This document shows, piece by piece, positions 62,379 to 64,000 of a DNA stretch of 64,000 bases. The number at the start of each line of letters is the position of its first letter. Within the stretch, counting starts at the first letter, position 1. The position numbers and the translations under genes are program-made. This DNA is from Janthinobacterium sp. 67 (GTDB taxonomy: Bacteria; Pseudomonadota; Gammaproteobacteria; Burkholderiales; Burkholderiaceae_D), in the NCBI RefSeq assembly GCF_002797895.1, contig NZ_PGES01000001.1, positions 1,674,001 to 1,738,000 of the forward strand, written 5' to 3'. The notes beneath the pieces are model-generated. The model was not told the origin of the DNA, did no database searches, and worked only from the letters and a program-made list of their open reading frames with translations.

Positions 62379-63905
62379 CTAGAATTGAAAATACAGGAAT
62401 TCGGCGGGACGGTTCAGGGCCAGCATGCTTGCCAGCGCCAGCACGGCGATGGCCGCCGCCCACCCAGGCGAGGCGCGCCAGGCAAGCATGCGTTCCCCTC
62501 CCTCCTGAAAATCCAGCGCGGGATCGAAATGGCGCATGATCTGCTGCGTATTCGGCAAGGCAAAGGTAATCAGCGCAGCCACCGCTATCCACGTCCAGCT
62601 TTCAATGAATGCCGTGCCGCCGCCCAGGTAATAAGCCATGCCCATGGCGCCCAGCATGGGTTGGAGCGGCAGCAGATGGGGCGCCAGCACATCGGGCAAG
62701 GCCAGGCCAAAGCCGCCTGCCATGCCTTTGATGATCGTCAGGGCGGTCGCCAGGTCGGGCGCGCGAAAGAAGACCCAGGCAAGGCAGACGGCAGTGAAAG
62801 TGAGGATCGTCGCCAGGATGTTCACCACCCGCGTATCGGACGGCAAATGCCACTGCCGCGCGACAGCGCTCCAGCCCTTGTGGATGGCCAGGTAGGCGCC
62901 ATGCAGCGCGCCCCAGACGATGAAATTCCACCCGGCGCCATGCCACAGGCCGCCCAGCACCATGGTGATCATCAGGTTCAGGTAGCGCCGCAGCGGGCCG
63001 CAGCGCTTGCCGCCCAGCGGGATATACAAGTAATCGCGCAGAAAGCGCGACAGGGTCATGTGCCAGCGGCGCCAGAATTGCGCGATATTGCGCGATTTAT
63101 AGGGTGAATCGAAGTTCAAGGGCAGCCGCACGCCAAACAACCGGGACAAGCCGATGGCCATGTCGGAATAGCCGGAAAAATCGAAGTACAGCTGGAACGC
63201 ATACGCGAGCACGCCAGCCCAGGCGACCAGCAACGATGGCGCGACGGGATCACTGAACAAGGGCGCCGCATAGGCGCCGATATTATCGGCAACCAGCACC
63301 TTCTTGGCCAGGCCGATGAAAAAAATCGTGCTGCCGATGGCGATATTGCTGGCAGACAGGCGGAAGGTACGCCGGTCGACAAATTGCGGCATCATTTCCT
63401 TGTGATGCAAGACGGGGCCGGCGATCAGATGGGGGAAATAGGTGACGAACAGCAGATAGTGGACGAAGCGGCTTTCCTGCACCTTGCCCTTGCAGGTGTC
63501 GACCAGGAAGGCGATCTGGGTAAAAGTAAAAAAGGAAATGCCGATGGGCAGAATCACGTGCAGGGCGGGCATGGGCCGCTCCAGCAATTGCGCCAGGCTG
63601 GCAAGGAAAAATCCCGCGTATTTATAGTAGGCGAGCAAGCCGAGGTTGGCGGCAATGGCGGCAGCCAGTATCGATTTCTTGCGCGCCGGGGGACTGGCTG
63701 CCAGCCAGGCCGCGCAGCCGTAGTTGAAGACGACGGAACCCAGCAACAGCGGCAGGTAGCGGTAATCCCAGTAAGCGTAGAAGAACAGCGAAGCCGCCGC
63801 CAGCCAGGCGGCAGCCCATAATTGCTTGCGCCGGCCGAGGATGAAAAAACCGGCCACCGTGACGGGCAGATAGGCAAACAGGAAGATCCATGAGTTGAAT
63901 AGCAT
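62379..63905 (-). CDS. MBOAT-family membrane O-acyltransferase (AlgI-like)
   Basis: 508 residues, about 11-12 membrane segments. AlgI landmarks: LFFYAYWDYRYLPLLLGSVVFNY, ILPIGISFFTFTQIAFLVD, FPHLIAGPVLHHKEMMPQF, FDFSGYSDMAIGLSRLFGVRLPLNF, RRWHMTLSRFLRDYLYIPLGG (H282) and the catalytic LGGLWHGAGWNFIVWGALHG (H322, H335). It moves acetyl groups across the membrane for O-acetylation of a surface or extracellular polysaccharide. First gene of a leftward pair with the SGNH protein. Confidence 0.92.
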   Translation of the reverse strand: MLFNSWIFLFAYLPVTVAGFFILGRRKQLWAAAWLAAASLFFYAYWDYRYLPLLLGSVVFNYGCAAWLAASPPARKKSILAAAIAANLGLLAYYKYAGFFLASLAQLLERPMPALHVILPIGISFFTFTQIAFLVDTCKGKVQESRFVHYLLFVTYFPHLIAGPVLHHKEMMPQFVDRRTFRLSASNIAIGSTIFFIGLAKKVLVADNIGAYAAPLFSDPVAPSLLVAWAGVLAYAFQLYFDFSGYSDMAIGLSRLFGVRLPLNFDSPYKSRNIAQFWRRWHMTLSRFLRDYLYIPLGGKRCGPLRRYLNLMITMVLGGLWHGAGWNFIVWGALHGAYLAIHKGWSAVARQWHLPSDTRVVNILATILTFTAVCLAWVFFRAPDLATALTIIKGMAGGFGLALPDVLAPHLLPLQPMLGAMGMAYYLGGGTAFIESWTWIAVAALITFALPNTQQIMRHFDPALDFQEGGERMLAWRASPGWAAAIAVLALASMLALNRPAEFLYFQF

Positions 63906-64000
63906 CGCTTTACCTGTCGGGAAGATGGGAGGTCGCCAGGGCCACGCCTTGGCGCCCCGCCATTTTCCTTGTCGCTCCGTTTCGTTGCTAGCAGAAATAT

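Noticed and set aside
63906..64000. Start of another gene at the right edge
   Set aside because: Only 95 bp upstream of the MBOAT gene; no reading frame can be supported.

Overview
The window is GC-rich DNA of a Gram-negative betaproteobacterium. Codon use, TonB receptor, Gram-negative porin, 4HB and Cache chemoreceptors and a PrpE-type CoA ligase suggest Oxalobacteraceae (Janthinobacterium/Massilia/Duganella-like); this assignment is an inference from style, not from a marker gene.

Region 1 (1-17344) is one long rightward gene set of 15 genes with short gaps or overlaps. I read it as a sulfoquinovose (SQ) Entner-Doudoroff (sulfo-ED) operon. The deciding gene is the GH31 enzyme at 11464-13485, which aligns along its length with E. 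coli YihQ and keeps the sulfonate-binding residues in the KERWY form (K255, E281, R294, W297, Y502) plus both catalytic Asp (D399, D466). Around it lie every enzyme type of the pathway: mutarotase, SDR dehydrogenase, SMP-30 lactonase, IlvD/Edd dehydratase (cut by the window edge), HpcH/HpaI aldolase and aldehyde dehydrogenase. A porin and a complete ABC importer provide entry, and a TauE/SafE-type exporter provides exit. glpD and glpK close the operon, which makes sense if the imported compound is sulfoquinovosyl glycerol: cytoplasmic hydrolysis then yields SQ plus glycerol.

Region 2 (17345-33370) holds an alpha/beta hydrolase, an AlaC-like aminotransferase, a pentapeptide-repeat protein with a long structured leader, a divergent MFS/LysR pair, the tail-specific protease Prc, a Cache chemoreceptor, thymidine kinase, a CBS/cystathionine lyase pair and an IS110-family element. 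Four copies of a conserved ~100-140 bp intergenic element, all in the same orientation, look like a small-RNA family: reverse-strand transcripts with CUCCUC anti-Shine-Dalgarno segments ending in an intrinsic terminator.

Region 3 (33371-43160) holds a penicillin-acylase-type Ntn hydrolase, a ParB-like protein, a tandem pair of DUF2939-like proteins, two small proteins, a 4HB chemoreceptor with a CheR-docking-like tail, a TonB-dependent receptor and tRNA-Leu(UAA).

Region 4 (43138-49668) is a ~6.5 kb integrated mobilizable element in the 3' end of tRNA-Leu, bounded by a 17-bp direct repeat. It carries a tyrosine integrase, MobC, a relaxase fused to a primase-like domain with a second gene overprinted inside it, and three AT-richer orphan genes.

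Region 5 (49669-64000) holds small orphan genes, a 1680-residue kinase/AAA/GAF/GGDEF protein, an NCS2 purine permease, a phage-like S24 repressor with divergent regulator and small membrane protein, a PrpE acyl-CoA synthetase and an AlgI/AlgJ-like O-acetylation pair.
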